A stretch of 64,000 bases of DNA from Candidatus Aenigmatarchaeota archaeon (GCA_016198755.1 JACQIB010000004.1:27192-91191); one strand, 5' to 3'; shown: positions 43,901-52,815, counted from the stretch's first letter. The notes: a model not told the origin generated them from the letters alone. Program-made: numbers and translations.

Positions 43901-44635
43901 TTAGGCTTCTGCTTTTCCATAACGTGTAGTAAGCCAGTCAACATATTCAAAAGGATCAGCTAGCGGAGGGCGGTGCCTGAAAACAACAGGACTTTCCCTT
44001 AAAGATTTCTCTGCCTCCCCAAGCTGCTTTTCAGTGTTTATTGAAAGCCAGCGCCCCTTATACTTATGTTCTTTCAGCCTCACCTGCTTGAATGTGGTGG
44101 TTTCAAAATCCCCGTTTTCAGGAAGTGGAATGCCACGCTGGAAAAGGTATATTCCAGTATTTGCCCATACATCAGGGAGAACAGGCTTCTGGTCAATTTT
44201 TATCCATTCACCGTCTTCTCTGAAAACAATTCCATACTGTTGTGGAAATAGCGAAGATACGAGCGCATTATGCCCTGTACAAGCCTTTCCAAACTCAGCC
44301 AGATCCAATTCAGAAAAAACATCATCCCCGTTTATAACAAAGAATTCCGTATCAGTTACATGATCCAAAGCTTTTCTCACAGCCCCCCCCGTTCCCAAAG
44401 GGTTTGTTTCAATTGAGTAAGTAAATTTTCCGTTTCCATAATAGTCTTTTATTATATCATTCCTGTAGCCAGCAGCTAAAATAACATGTCTTATACCTGC
44501 AGCATCCATCATTTCCAGATGGTAATCAAGCAGTGGTCTCCCGCCAAGTGGTGCCATACACTTTGGTATTGTTTCTGTTAAGGGCCTCATTCTTTTTGCA
44601 AGCCCGCCGCATAGAACCACAGCTGTTTCTGGCAT
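43901..44635 (-). CDS. Sugar nucleotidyltransferase
   Basis: A 244-residue Rossmann-like enzyme that joins a sugar phosphate to an NTP. 'AVVLCGGLAKRMRPLTETIPKCMAPLGGRPLLDY' is the classic N-terminal nucleotide-binding signature (GG..xR..PLT..xPK). 'TEFFVINGDDVF' carries the metal-binding Asp, and 'NTGIYLF' follows. It is either mannose-1-phosphate guanylyl- or glucose-1-phosphate thymidylyl/uridylyl-type; specificity cannot be set. It probably feeds glycosylation of the many surface proteins (inference). It converges with the reductase gene. Confidence 0.88.
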   Translation of the reverse strand: MPETAVVLCGGLAKRMRPLTETIPKCMAPLGGRPLLDYHLEMMDAAGIRHVILAAGYRNDIIKDYYGNGKFTYSIETNPLGTGGAVRKALDHVTDTEFFVINGDDVFSELDLAEFGKACTGHNALVSSLFPQQYGIVFREDGEWIKIDQKPVLPDVWANTGIYLFQRGIPLPENGDFETTTFKQVRLKEHKYKGRWLSINTEKQLGEAEKSLRESPVVFRHRPPLADPFEYVDWLTTRYGKAEA

Positions 44636-44715
44636 GCGAACTATACTGCAAAAAGGGATTTAAGCCTTATGCACTTCTAAAAAAAGCTTATAAAGTTCTG
44701 TTACCCATTCCCAGT

Positions 44716-45003
44716 ATGGTAACAAAGCAGGATGTGGAAAAGGCTCTTAGGCAGGTATTTGATCCTGAGCTCAATGTGGATATAATGAGTTTGGAGCTTA
44801 TCTATAATATAGATGTGAAACAGGATAAGGTTAGCATACGAATGACTTTTACAAGTATAGGGTGTCCATATGGGCCTGAGCTGAAGAACGAAGTTTCAAG
44901 AAAGGTTATGGATATCCCAGGGGTCAAGGGCGTGGATATAGATATTGTTTTTGACCCTCCATGGCAGCCCTCTGAGGCTGTAAAAGCAATGTTTGGGCTC
45001 TGA
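44716..45003 (+). CDS. MIP18/DUF59 family iron-sulfur assembly protein
   Basis: A 95-residue protein matching the DUF59 domain: 'VEKALRQVFDPELNVDIMSLELIYNI' and 'MTFTSIGCPYGPELKNEV' with the conserved Cys, then 'VVFDPPWQPS' near the end in the form DIVFDPPW. Relatives (SufT, CIA2/MIP18) help mature iron-sulfur proteins. The start at ATG 44716 gives the standard family N-terminus. Confidence 0.85.
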   Translation: MVTKQDVEKALRQVFDPELNVDIMSLELIYNIDVKQDKVSIRMTFTSIGCPYGPELKNEVSRKVMDIPGVKGVDIDIVFDPPWQPSEAVKAMFGL

Positions 45004-45020
45004 TTCTGCAGGAGACAAAT

Positions 45021-45061
45021 CTTTATATAGGACTAAAATTCAATTAAAGTTGACTTTAAAT
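45021..45061 (+). promoter_or_regulatory. TATA box and palindromic operator of the smc operon
   Basis: CTTTATATAG at 45021-45030 is a TATA box; the predicted transcription start is near 45052. The inverted repeat TTAAAGT-TG-ACTTTAA (45044-45059, extending imperfectly to 45042-45061) covers that start. The first gene of the operon encodes a winged-helix regulator, so self-repression is likely (inference). Confidence 0.55.
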
Positions 45062-45078
45062 CAATAAGAGTTGTTAAA

Positions 45079-45366
45079 ATGACAGATATACCCAATCTAT
45101 TGGGCTCTGAATCAAGGGTAGCAATACTCAGAAAGCTATGTTCTACACCAGCTCAGGATTTTGCTGTTTCTGACCTTTCAGAAGAGCTTAAAATAGACAA
45201 AGCTCTGGTTTCCAGGCTTGTTAACGGCTTTCAAAAGGATGGACTTGTTCTTGTAAACAGGAGGAGGAACCTAAAATTATGCAAAATAAATCCTGAGAGT
45301 GCAACATACCAGTTCCTGCGCAAAACATTTGAGAATGAGAAGCTTTTGGATGGTGGGAAAAAATGA
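45079..45366 (+). CDS. Winged helix-turn-helix regulator leading the smc operon
   Basis: A 95-residue DNA-binding protein of ArsR/MarR type. 'SESRVAILRKLCSTPAQDFAVSDLSEELKIDKALVSRLVNGFQKDGLV' gives the helix-turn-helix, and 'NRRRNLKLCKIN' gives the wing. No sensor domain or metal-binding Cys pair is obvious. Its stop overlaps the smc start by four bases (ATGA), so the two are coupled. The palindrome overlapping the promoter is a good candidate target. Confidence 0.8.
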   Translation: MTDIPNLLGSESRVAILRKLCSTPAQDFAVSDLSEELKIDKALVSRLVNGFQKDGLVLVNRRRNLKLCKINPESATYQFLRKTFENEKLLDGGKK

Positions 45367-47864
45367 CAAGGATAACAAAGCTGGAGGCTCAGGGATTCAA
45401 GTCTTTTGCAAAGAAAACATATTTAGAGTTCCCAAAGAACCTTACAATTATATGTGGTCCAAACGGATCTGGTAAAAGCAATGTTCTAGATTCGCTGGTT
45501 TTTGTTTTAGGCAGAACTTCAGCAAAAAGCATCAGGGCAGACAGGATTTCTGAAGTTATTTTCAACGGGGGAACAAAAGCCCAGCCTGCAGATCAGGCCC
45601 GCGTAACAATAACATTTGACAACAAAGACAAGACATTCAAAGTGGATGCTCAGGAGATTGTGATTAGCAGGAGGGTTAACAGGAACGGGGTTTCAATTTA
45701 CAAGTTAAACGGGGAAACTTCAACGAGAGAAAGGATTCTGGAAATCCTGCGCGCTGCAAACGTCCATCCAGACGGGCACAACATAATACTGCAGGGGGAT
45801 ATTACAGAAATTATTGAAATGAGCCCTTCAGAGAGAAGGGAAATTATAGATGAAGTTTCAGGTATAGCTGAGTTTGATGAGAAAAAGGAAAAGGCTGCGC
45901 GTGAGCTGCAGACAGTGGAAGAAAGGGTTAAAGAATCAGGAATAGTTCTGGAGGAGAGGAAAATACAGCTGGAAAAGCTTTCCAAAGAAAAGGAGGGTGC
46001 TGAAAAATACAACAAGTTTACCGCTGAATTAGACAGGCTGCGTGCAAGCCTTGGAACAAAGAGGCTTGCAGAGGCTGAAGAGGCATTTTCATCCCTGCAA
46101 AAGAAAATAACAGAAAGGGAAGTGGAAACAAAAGCTGCGTTGAAGGATTTGGATTCTATAGACAAGGATTTTGGAAAAGCAGAGAAGAAGATGGAGGATG
46201 TTAACAAGAAGCTTATAGACAGGAGCGCTGCCTTTGCAACTGTTAAGGAAGCTGAGAAATTAAGGGCAGAAATCTCCGGAAAGCGTTTGCGCATTGATTC
46301 GGGTGCAGCAGAGATCCGCAGGCTGGATGATCTTGTAGAGCATTTGCAATATTTAAAACAAAAGCAGCTGGAAGAATCTGCTTCAGCAGCAGTCCAGTCT
46401 GTCCTGAAGCTTGGGAAAGCAGGTGTTTATGGAACAATAGCAACCCTATCCAAAGTTTCCCAGCAGTACCAGACAGCAATAGAAGTCGCAGCAGGTTCCC
46501 ATATGCACGATATTGTTGTGGATAATGCTGAGAAGGCTGTTGAATGTGTAAATCATCTAAAGAAAAACAGGATTGGACGCGCAACTTTCCTTCCACTGGA
46601 CAAAATAAGGGAGCGCATAGCAGACAAAAAACTTTTAAATAAGGAAGGTGTTGTGGGTGTTGCAATAGATTTGGTAGAGTTTGATAAGAGATATTGGCAT
46701 GCATTTTCCCATATTTTCGGAGATACAATTGTTGTGGATAAAATTGAAACAGCAAAGAGAATAGGTATTGGGGAGGCAAGGTTTGTAACATTAGACGGGG
46801 ATTTGATAGAAAAAAGCGGTGCAATAATTGGCGGTTTTTACAGGACAGACAGGGGGACTATACTGGCTGCAGAGGATATTGGAAAATATGAAAAGCAGAG
46901 GGAGGCTTTGAAGGCTGAAATTAAAAGTTTTGAAACAGAACTTATACAGGCTGAAAAAAGGCTTTCAGATATACAGAAAAGAGAAGCTGAGGAGAGTGTA
47001 GAGGCAATTAAACTGCAGAAGGAAAGGGAGGAACTGGAGAAAAGTTTGCAGGAACAGAGACTGAAAAGGAAAGATATAGCGGAGAATAAGCTGACTGCAG
47101 AGGAGGAATTAAACAGGCTGAAAATAAACAGAGCTAGGTTGGAAGCTGAATTGGAAAATGTGAAATCTGAGTTTGCAGAATTTATAGGAAAGGGCAAACC
47201 TGCTCCATATTCAGACCAGCCTCCAGCACAATTGCAGGCAAAAATCCGCGACACTCTAACTTCAATCCAGTTACTAGGTCCAATAAATCAGCGTGCTTTG
47301 CAGGAGTTTGAGGAACTATCAGTTGTTTACAGGGAACTGAAAGAAAGGGTAGATAAACTTACAGATGAGAGGGACAAAATATTGACTGTAATAGCAGAGG
47401 TTGAGGGAAAAAGGAAGGAAAGCTTTAGAAAAACACTTACTGCAGTCTCAGAGCAGTTCAGGCTAGTTTTCCATGATCTTACCGGAGGGAGAGGGGATCT
47501 TAGATTGGAAGGGGATAATCTGGAGGAGGCTGGGCTAATAATAGAGGCAAGCCCCCCAGGAAGGAGAGTGCTGAATATAGATGCAACTTCAGGCGGAGAA
47601 AAAACCCTTATTGCTCTGGCTTTTCTTTTTGCAATACAGCGTTTCCGTCCTGCCCCATTCTATATACTGGATGAAATTGATGCTGCGTTAGACAAGCCAA
47701 ACACTAAAAAAGTTACAGAATTCCTGAAAAAGAACTCTGCCACAGCCCAGTTCATAATAATCTCCCACAACGATACAACAATACAGGTAGGTGATTGTGT
47801 ATACGGTGTTTCCATGCAGGAGGGTGAATCAAAGGTTGTCGGGATAAAAATGCCGGAGGCTTGA
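45363..47864 (+). CDS. smc: SMC chromosome segregation ATPase with shortened arms
   Basis: An 833-residue SMC protein, well below the usual 1150-1190. All ends are intact. Walker A GPNGSGKS is at 32-39, the signature 'ATSGGEKTL' at about 741-749, and Walker B 'YILDEIDAALD' at about 767-777. The hinge 'GVYGTIATLSKVSQQYQTAIEV' to 'GGFYRTD' spans about 354-496. The coiled-coil arms are only about 170 residues each side (about 165-335 and 500-680), roughly half the normal length. It should form the condensin-like ring with ScpA and ScpB encoded just downstream. Confidence 0.93.
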   Translation: MTRITKLEAQGFKSFAKKTYLEFPKNLTIICGPNGSGKSNVLDSLVFVLGRTSAKSIRADRISEVIFNGGTKAQPADQARVTITFDNKDKTFKVDAQEIVISRRVNRNGVSIYKLNGETSTRERILEILRAANVHPDGHNIILQGDITEIIEMSPSERREIIDEVSGIAEFDEKKEKAARELQTVEERVKESGIVLEERKIQLEKLSKEKEGAEKYNKFTAELDRLRASLGTKRLAEAEEAFSSLQKKITEREVETKAALKDLDSIDKDFGKAEKKMEDVNKKLIDRSAAFATVKEAEKLRAEISGKRLRIDSGAAEIRRLDDLVEHLQYLKQKQLEESASAAVQSVLKLGKAGVYGTIATLSKVSQQYQTAIEVAAGSHMHDIVVDNAEKAVECVNHLKKNRIGRATFLPLDKIRERIADKKLLNKEGVVGVAIDLVEFDKRYWHAFSHIFGDTIVVDKIETAKRIGIGEARFVTLDGDLIEKSGAIIGGFYRTDRGTILAAEDIGKYEKQREALKAEIKSFETELIQAEKRLSDIQKREAEESVEAIKLQKEREELEKSLQEQRLKRKDIAENKLTAEEELNRLKINRARLEAELENVKSEFAEFIGKGKPAPYSDQPPAQLQAKIRDTLTSIQLLGPINQRALQEFEELSVVYRELKERVDKLTDERDKILTVIAEVEGKRKESFRKTLTAVSEQFRLVFHDLTGGRGDLRLEGDNLEEAGLIIEASPPGRRVLNIDATSGGEKTLIALAFLFAIQRFRPAPFYILDEIDAALDKPNTKKVTEFLKKNSATAQFIIISHNDTTIQVGDCVYGVSMQEGESKVVGIKMPEA

Positions 47865-47866
47865 AA

Positions 47867-48568
47867 ATGTTAACAGATAATGATATGATAACATTGGTTG
47901 TGAATGAACCCAGCTGGGAGGATGTTATTTTAAAAATTGTTGCTGAGGAAGGGATGGATCCATGGGCAGTGGATTTGATTAAGCTGGCAGATGCTTTTAA
48001 TGTATATTTGCAAAAGATAGGGGAGATGGATCTTAGAGTTCCGGCGCGTTTTATTCTAATTGCAGCGATTTTGCTGAGAATGAAATCTGATATTTTTGCT
48101 GCCAAAAAACTACGAACAGTTTTATCAGATTCTGAAAAGCCCCCTGATCCTATGTTAAAAATTTTGGCTGAAGTACCCCCATTACAGCCCCCACTCAAGA
48201 GAATTCCTCTGGGTTCAGTAACAGTAGATGAGCTTATATCAGCACTGAAAAAAGCCTTTGAGGTAAAGGAAAGGAGGACAATAAGAAAAGACAGGCTGCG
48301 CAGGGCAGTTGCCCAAGTACTGCCTGTGGATCAGGAAGATATAACAGACAGGATAGAAAAATTATATTCCCAGATAAATTCTTACTTAACAGAACTTCAG
48401 TGTTCTGTTGAGTTTTCAAAACTTGTTAAAACATGGGAACGCAGGAGTATAGTCAGGACTTTATTACCCCTTTTACACTTAACTCAGGAGGGAAAGGTAG
48501 ATTACAGGCAGGAGCAGGTCTGGGGAGAAATTATAGTGGAGGGGAAAAAGAATGAAAGTAAAGCCTAA
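47867..48568 (+). CDS. scpA: ScpA segregation and condensation protein (kleisin)
   Basis: A 233-residue protein. 'WEDVILKIVAEEGMDPWAVDLIKLADAF' is the kleisin N-terminal helix region that binds the SMC neck. 'ARFILIAAILLRMKSDI' follows. The C-terminal winged helix includes 'SIVRTLLPLLHLTQEGKVDYRQEQVWGEI'. The start is ATG 47867, two bases after the smc stop. Its end overlaps the NUDIX gene by 17 bases. Confidence 0.9.
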   Translation: MLTDNDMITLVVNEPSWEDVILKIVAEEGMDPWAVDLIKLADAFNVYLQKIGEMDLRVPARFILIAAILLRMKSDIFAAKKLRTVLSDSEKPPDPMLKILAEVPPLQPPLKRIPLGSVTVDELISALKKAFEVKERRTIRKDRLRRAVAQVLPVDQEDITDRIEKLYSQINSYLTELQCSVEFSKLVKTWERRSIVRTLLPLLHLTQEGKVDYRQEQVWGEIIVEGKKNESKA

Positions 48569-48986
48569 CAGGCTTGGGGCAGCTGATATAATAATACAGA
48601 AGCCGGGAAAAATAGTTTTGCTGAAGAGCGCTGTTGGCAGCTTTAAAGGAAAATGGGAAATACCTGGAGGCAAAATGGATAAGGGGGAAGCTGTTGAAAA
48701 AACGGCTGTGCGCGAGGCTTTTGAGGAGACAGGATTAAGAGTAAAGATTATAGCTCTGCTAGGCGTTTATTCTGACCCGCGGCGCGACCCGCGCTGCCCT
48801 TCAATGTCAGCAGCCTTTATAACAAAGCCTGTGGGGGGAAAGCTTAGAGGAAGCGGGGAGGGTGAGGTTTTCTGGGTTGGTATTTCAAAAATAAATAGGC
48901 TGAAATTCGGATATGACCATAAGAAAATACTGAAGGACTACAAAAAATGGCTTTCGCGCGGCGGAACTTACTGGAGTGGGAGATAA
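48552..48986 (+). CDS. NUDIX hydrolase
   Basis: A 144-residue protein. The NUDIX box is complete: GGKMDKGE, then seven residues, then REAFEETGL (about 38-60). The substrate may be a damaged or regulatory nucleotide, or a sugar nucleotide. It lies between scpA and scpB and overlaps the first, so it is translated with the condensin genes. A GGAGGGG ribosome binding site inside scpA supports the start. Confidence 0.9.
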   Translation: MKVKPNRLGAADIIIQKPGKIVLLKSAVGSFKGKWEIPGGKMDKGEAVEKTAVREAFEETGLRVKIIALLGVYSDPRRDPRCPSMSAAFITKPVGGKLRGSGEGEVFWVGISKINRLKFGYDHKKILKDYKKWLSRGGTYWSGR

Positions 48987-49508
48987 ATGGTACAAAATAA
49001 AAAGGCTGTTATAGAGGCTGTTTTGTTTATGAGCAGCGAGCCTGTATCTTTTGAAAAGATCCTGAAACTTTTGCATACCCAGAAAGTAGAGGAAGTAGCA
49101 GGAATACTCAAAAATATGCAGGAGGAGCTGAAGAAGGAGGAACATGGAATACATTTGATTGAAACAAAGGAAGGTTGGGTTTTGAAAGTAAAGGCAGACT
49201 ACCAGAACCTTGTCAGGCCTTTAACTCCCTATCAGGATTTGAGCAGAGGTTTGCTGAAAGTTCTGGCTCTGGTTGCTTACAAGCAGCCAATAACACAGTC
49301 TGAGATTGTAAAGGTTATAGGAAACAGGACCTATGAATACGTGAAAATACTGCAGGAGAAAGGATTGATTAATACAATTAAAACAGGTAGAACAAAAGCC
49401 CTTGTTGCAACAAAAGAGTTTGCAGAATATTTCGGTCTGGAAACACCAGAGGATGCAAAAAAACTTTTCGAATCCCTTCCTTTAACAAAAGAAAAACAGG
49501 AAGCTTAA
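48987..49508 (+). CDS. scpB: ScpB segregation and condensation protein
   Basis: A 173-residue protein with two winged-helix domains. 'KKAVIEAVLFMSSEPVSFEKILKLL' is the usual ScpB start. 'LSRGLLKVLALVAYKQPITQSEIVKVIGNRTYEYVKILQEKGLI' is the second domain signature. It bridges ScpA within the SMC ring. The ATG follows the NUDIX stop directly. The 3' end overlaps the converging lipoprotein gene by four bases. Confidence 0.92.
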   Translation: MVQNKKAVIEAVLFMSSEPVSFEKILKLLHTQKVEEVAGILKNMQEELKKEEHGIHLIETKEGWVLKVKADYQNLVRPLTPYQDLSRGLLKVLALVAYKQPITQSEIVKVIGNRTYEYVKILQEKGLINTIKTGRTKALVATKEFAEYFGLETPEDAKKLFESLPLTKEKQEA

Positions 49509-49984
49509 GCCTTTCCTGGAGGAGTTACACTCTGTATTTGCCCAACAAGCTTTCCTGTATTATCATAGAAAGCTATTGTATCTATCCCATTTCCCAAATC
49601 TCTGTATAAAGAGAGGCTGCCATCCACGCTCATCGTTCCATTAATGCATGTTGAACAGCCTAAACCAGCCACTTTCTTTAGCGTAATCTCAAGTACACTT
49701 CCCTGAACAGTATATTCTGCCTTTATATCATCACACATAGAATCAACTGCAACATATCCCTTTATGGAAAAATCTTTTATACTCAACCCATCTTTTCCTA
49801 CAGCAGGCAGAATGCTTATTCTTGTTTCAGGGTTCTTTAAATCACATGATGGAACACCCTGATGGAGCTCAAAGTTCTTTACTGTAAGATTACCCGTATA
49901 TTCAGGCTCCTGTCCTACACAGCCTGAAGCAGCTATTGCTACAGTCAGAGTTAAAATGCCCATCAAAACCACAACCCATTTCAT
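49505..49984 (-). CDS. Putative lipoprotein, unknown function
   Basis: A 159-residue exported protein. The signal sequence ends in a lipobox, 'AASGC' (Cys about 21), so it is probably lipid-anchored outside the membrane. The mature part is beta-rich with four further Cys, including a 'CSTC' pair. No known family was recognised. It is convergent with scpB. Confidence 0.7.
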   Translation of the reverse strand: MKWVVVLMGILTLTVAIAASGCVGQEPEYTGNLTVKNFELHQGVPSCDLKNPETRISILPAVGKDGLSIKDFSIKGYVAVDSMCDDIKAEYTVQGSVLEITLKKVAGLGCSTCINGTMSVDGSLSLYRDLGNGIDTIAFYDNTGKLVGQIQSVTPPGKA

Positions 49985-50019
49985 TCCCCTATCTACCTCT
50001 GCACAAGAATTTAAACTTT

Positions 50020-50475
50020 CTATATGCGTTTCCTATACCTTATTCCAATGGGCCTGAACTTAAGTTTCCTATAGAATGTATTTGCTTTTTTGTTTGCCAA
50101 GTAAGTATTCAGTGAAACTGTTTTGCACCCCTGTTTTTTGAACCATTTTATGAGCTCTGTTGTTAAAGCCTTCCCAACACCTCCGCCCCTGAAAGGCCTG
50201 CTTACATAGAGCGTATCAATATAACCTTCCTTGTATTTTGCACCAATAACAACATACCCATTGGCAAATCCAATAACTTTCCCTTCTTCAGCTACCAGAA
50301 ACCTGCCCTTAGTACGCAAAAGTTTTCTGATAGATACAATACTTCTTTTCTCTTCCCAATTTTCCTGCATATACCTAATTTCCCCGTCAAACAAGCCAAG
50401 TTCATACTTTCGCAGCTCATCAAAGAAGTATTTTATTGTTTTTGCATCAGTTTGCTTTGCAGTCCTTATTATCAT
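50020..50475 (-). CDS. GNAT family N-acetyltransferase
   Basis: A 151-residue single-domain acetyltransferase. The acetyl-CoA binding motif A reads 'IDTLYVSRPFRGGGVGKALT', followed by 'VSLNTYLANKKANTFYRKLKF', the usual motif B ending. The acceptor is unknown; a RimI-like protein acetyltransferase is one possibility. Confidence 0.85.
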   Translation of the reverse strand: MIIRTAKQTDAKTIKYFFDELRKYELGLFDGEIRYMQENWEEKRSIVSIRKLLRTKGRFLVAEEGKVIGFANGYVVIGAKYKEGYIDTLYVSRPFRGGGVGKALTTELIKWFKKQGCKTVSLNTYLANKKANTFYRKLKFRPIGIRYRKRI

Positions 50476-50539
50476 GTTAATATTTGCAGTTTCTGGATTA
50501 AAAATAAGACTTATTTAGTACCCAGCATAAACATTTTTC

Positions 50540-51961
50540 ATGGTTTCTGCAGCAGCAATAGGGAAATTGGGGGGGGAAGAGTTCTACAGATTTTATAAGA
50601 GAATTGTTGAAACAGATACAACAAACATGGAGGATATTTCCCGCGGGATAGTTTTAAAGAAAAACTATATAAAATGCTCAAAAATAATTGCTGCCCAATG
50701 CAGGTCCCTTGGAATGGAAACAACTATTTTCGAGCCAGTTCGGGAAAAAATCTTCAAACCTATAGACAAGAAACCCCGCCCAAATGTTATAGCAGATATT
50801 GACAATGGAAAGAAAAAAACAGTCCTTATTTTATCCCACTATGATGTTGTACCAGTTCCAAAAACACAGAAGTGGAACACAAATCCATTCAAGCTGGTTT
50901 TTAAGAACGGAAAGTTCTTTGCTAGAGGCTCTAGTGATGATAAGGGTTCAGGCGTTCTCTGTACACTTGCTGCACTCTCTGAGATGGAAAATATACCTGT
51001 AAATGTGCGCGCGATTTTTGCGTGCGATGAAGAAACACAGGGATCTGGAGGGTTGGAATCAATAAAAATCCATGATAGACTGAATCCAAAGGACAAAATT
51101 TTAGCAGGAGATTTGGCACTTCTGCCAGATGGAGATCCGCACGTTTCAGGCGGGAGCAGCGGGGTTGTTTTTGGGGATATAGAGTTTAACGGAAACTTCC
51201 CGGTTTTCTTGAAATTTCTAAAGAATTTGATAGCCTATAAGCAAGTCAGGGAGAAAATGAACTCTGTTTTATCAGCTCCGGACTGGCCCAGCTCTCCCAG
51301 CAGAAAAATAACAGGCCGCTTTACAGTTACAAAACTGTTCTGGGCATCAAAAAAGGCAAAACTTAGCAGCGGCGGCAATTCAAACAACACAATTCCAGAT
51401 ATGGTTTTGGGAAAGATAGGCTCTGGAAAAATAGAAATTCTTGGAAAAGGAGGGCACGCAGGCTTACCTCACTGTTTCAAGAATCCAATAGAGCTTTCTA
51501 TCCCTGTTATGGAAGAGCTAAAAATAGCTGAATCAGGAACAGGAAGAATAGGATTTGATATGCGGTTAATACCAGAGGAAGACCCAAACAAAGCTTTCAG
51601 GAAGTTTTTAGGCTTTTACAGGAGCATTAAACCCAGTGGAGCAAAATTAACAGCTCCTCCAGAGAGAAGAAAACACGGCTATTTTTTAAAACCAAAAGAT
51701 CCTGCTGTAGTTTTATTGAAAAAATCTTTCGAATCTGTAACAGGCAAAAAACACAAAGTTCTGGGTGACTATGGAGGTTCTGATGCAACTAGTTTTATTG
51801 GTTTAAAAACCCCAGATGGAAAGCCCCTGAAAGCTTTATTGTTCGGTTCAGAGGGAAAGGGAACAAATATTCACGGAGCAAATGAAAACGCTCCCCCATC
51901 AGCACTAAGGAAGAATATGGAAATTATAAAATGGCTTCTCAGGAACTCCCAGTTTCTTTGA
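50540..51961 (+). CDS. M20 family metallopeptidase (ArgE/DapE-like)
   Basis: A 473-residue zinc hydrolase. The metal and catalytic motifs are in order: 'LILSHYDVVPV' (His-x-Asp), 'FARGSSDDKGSG' (bridging Asp), 'IFACDEETQGSGG' (general base Glu plus metal Glu), and 'GKGGHAGLPH' in the lid domain. 'LGDYGGSDATSF' and 'ANENAPPSAL' come near the end. Family members deacylate or cleave dipeptides and acyl-amino acids. Its 3' end overlaps the converging rubredoxin-like gene by 23 bases. Confidence 0.9.
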   Translation: MVSAAAIGKLGGEEFYRFYKRIVETDTTNMEDISRGIVLKKNYIKCSKIIAAQCRSLGMETTIFEPVREKIFKPIDKKPRPNVIADIDNGKKKTVLILSHYDVVPVPKTQKWNTNPFKLVFKNGKFFARGSSDDKGSGVLCTLAALSEMENIPVNVRAIFACDEETQGSGGLESIKIHDRLNPKDKILAGDLALLPDGDPHVSGGSSGVVFGDIEFNGNFPVFLKFLKNLIAYKQVREKMNSVLSAPDWPSSPSRKITGRFTVTKLFWASKKAKLSSGGNSNNTIPDMVLGKIGSGKIEILGKGGHAGLPHCFKNPIELSIPVMEELKIAESGTGRIGFDMRLIPEEDPNKAFRKFLGFYRSIKPSGAKLTAPPERRKHGYFLKPKDPAVVLLKKSFESVTGKKHKVLGDYGGSDATSFIGLKTPDGKPLKALLFGSEGKGTNIHGANENAPPSALRKNMEIIKWLLRNSQFL

Positions 51962-52223
51962 TTTTCTTTGCTCTATCTTCCATTATTTTCTTTGTTTCTC
52001 CCTGCAGCTCAGAAGCCTCAGAATGTATAGAACCCACACCGCCTCTTGCCAACCAAACAGAATTTTCCAGTGGCTCAAACAGTTCTTTCGGATCCCCGCT
52101 TACAGGACAGCACCAGTCCTCAGGAACATTATCCCATTTTGTGCCAGCAGCAATATTCTCTTCTTTCCTTCCTTGCTCTTCATCATAGACAAACCCGCAA
52201 CCCACACAAACCATTTTTGCCAT
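51939..52223 (-). CDS. Rubredoxin-like protein with altered fourth ligand
   Basis: A 94-residue protein. The N-terminal part is a rubredoxin: 'CVGCGFVYDEEQG', then 'GTKWDNVPEDW'. The second metal half reads W-C-C-P-V-S-G where rubredoxins have W-x-C-P-x-C-G. So the fourth Cys is Ser (codon AGC) and an extra Cys stands one place before the third. The site may bind iron as Cys3Ser or use the extra Cys. A helical C-terminal tail of about 40 residues rich in Glu and Lys is unusual for the family. Confidence 0.8.
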   Translation of the reverse strand: MAKMVCVGCGFVYDEEQGRKEENIAAGTKWDNVPEDWCCPVSGDPKELFEPLENSVWLARGGVGSIHSEASELQGETKKIMEDRAKKIKETGSS

Positions 52224-52275
52224 CTGAAGCCTTTAGGGCGCAGGCTTTTAAAGCTTTCCAGCCAACAAAATTGTT

Positions 52276-52815
52276 ATGGTAGAAGCGGATGTAAATGGGT
52301 TTTTGAAATGTGTTCTAGTTGGACACAGAAAAACTGCTGTTAATATACTATATAATCTCAACCCGAATGTTGATGGACCAGCGTATGCTGAGCTGGTAGG
52401 AAAAGTTAAAGAGCTATATAGTGGTGCAGAAATAGATTATGTTTCAGAAGAAAAAGGCATAACATTGCACTTTTCCTTAACAGAAAAAAATGCAGGTTCA
52501 GCTTTTTTGCAGCGTAGATTTATGGTAGGTGGCGGAGTTCCGGATGAAAAACCAGTTGATGTGTTACTAACTGCAAATAGCTTAGGTCTGGATTTGCCGG
52601 GTTATATGGCTGAGATTATACCTGATGGAAGTGGATGGAAGTTGAATATAGCTGGGAGAAAGGGTGGTGCTGTTCAGGAAAATCCAGATGGTATGGGATT
52701 TACTGCGGATGCAGAAGAGCCGGCTGGTCCACGGGCAATAACAGATGTGCAATTAGCCTTACTTACAATTGGAAAAGTATACGGTTTTGAAACAGAAGAG
52801 CCAGCACCAGCCTAA
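52276..52815 (+). CDS. Hypothetical acidic protein
   Basis: A 179-residue soluble, acidic protein with no signal peptide or motif that I recognise. 'ILYNLNPNVDGPAYAELVGKVKELY' is a likely helix-rich start. 'PVDVLLTANSLGLDLPGYMAEII' lies centrally. It converges with the 1663-residue giant protein gene with a four-base overlap of 3' ends. As it is on the opposite strand it does not look like a classical co-transcribed immunity gene. Confidence 0.65.
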   Translation: MVEADVNGFLKCVLVGHRKTAVNILYNLNPNVDGPAYAELVGKVKELYSGAEIDYVSEEKGITLHFSLTEKNAGSAFLQRRFMVGGGVPDEKPVDVLLTANSLGLDLPGYMAEIIPDGSGWKLNIAGRKGGAVQENPDGMGFTADAEEPAGPRAITDVQLALLTIGKVYGFETEEPAPA

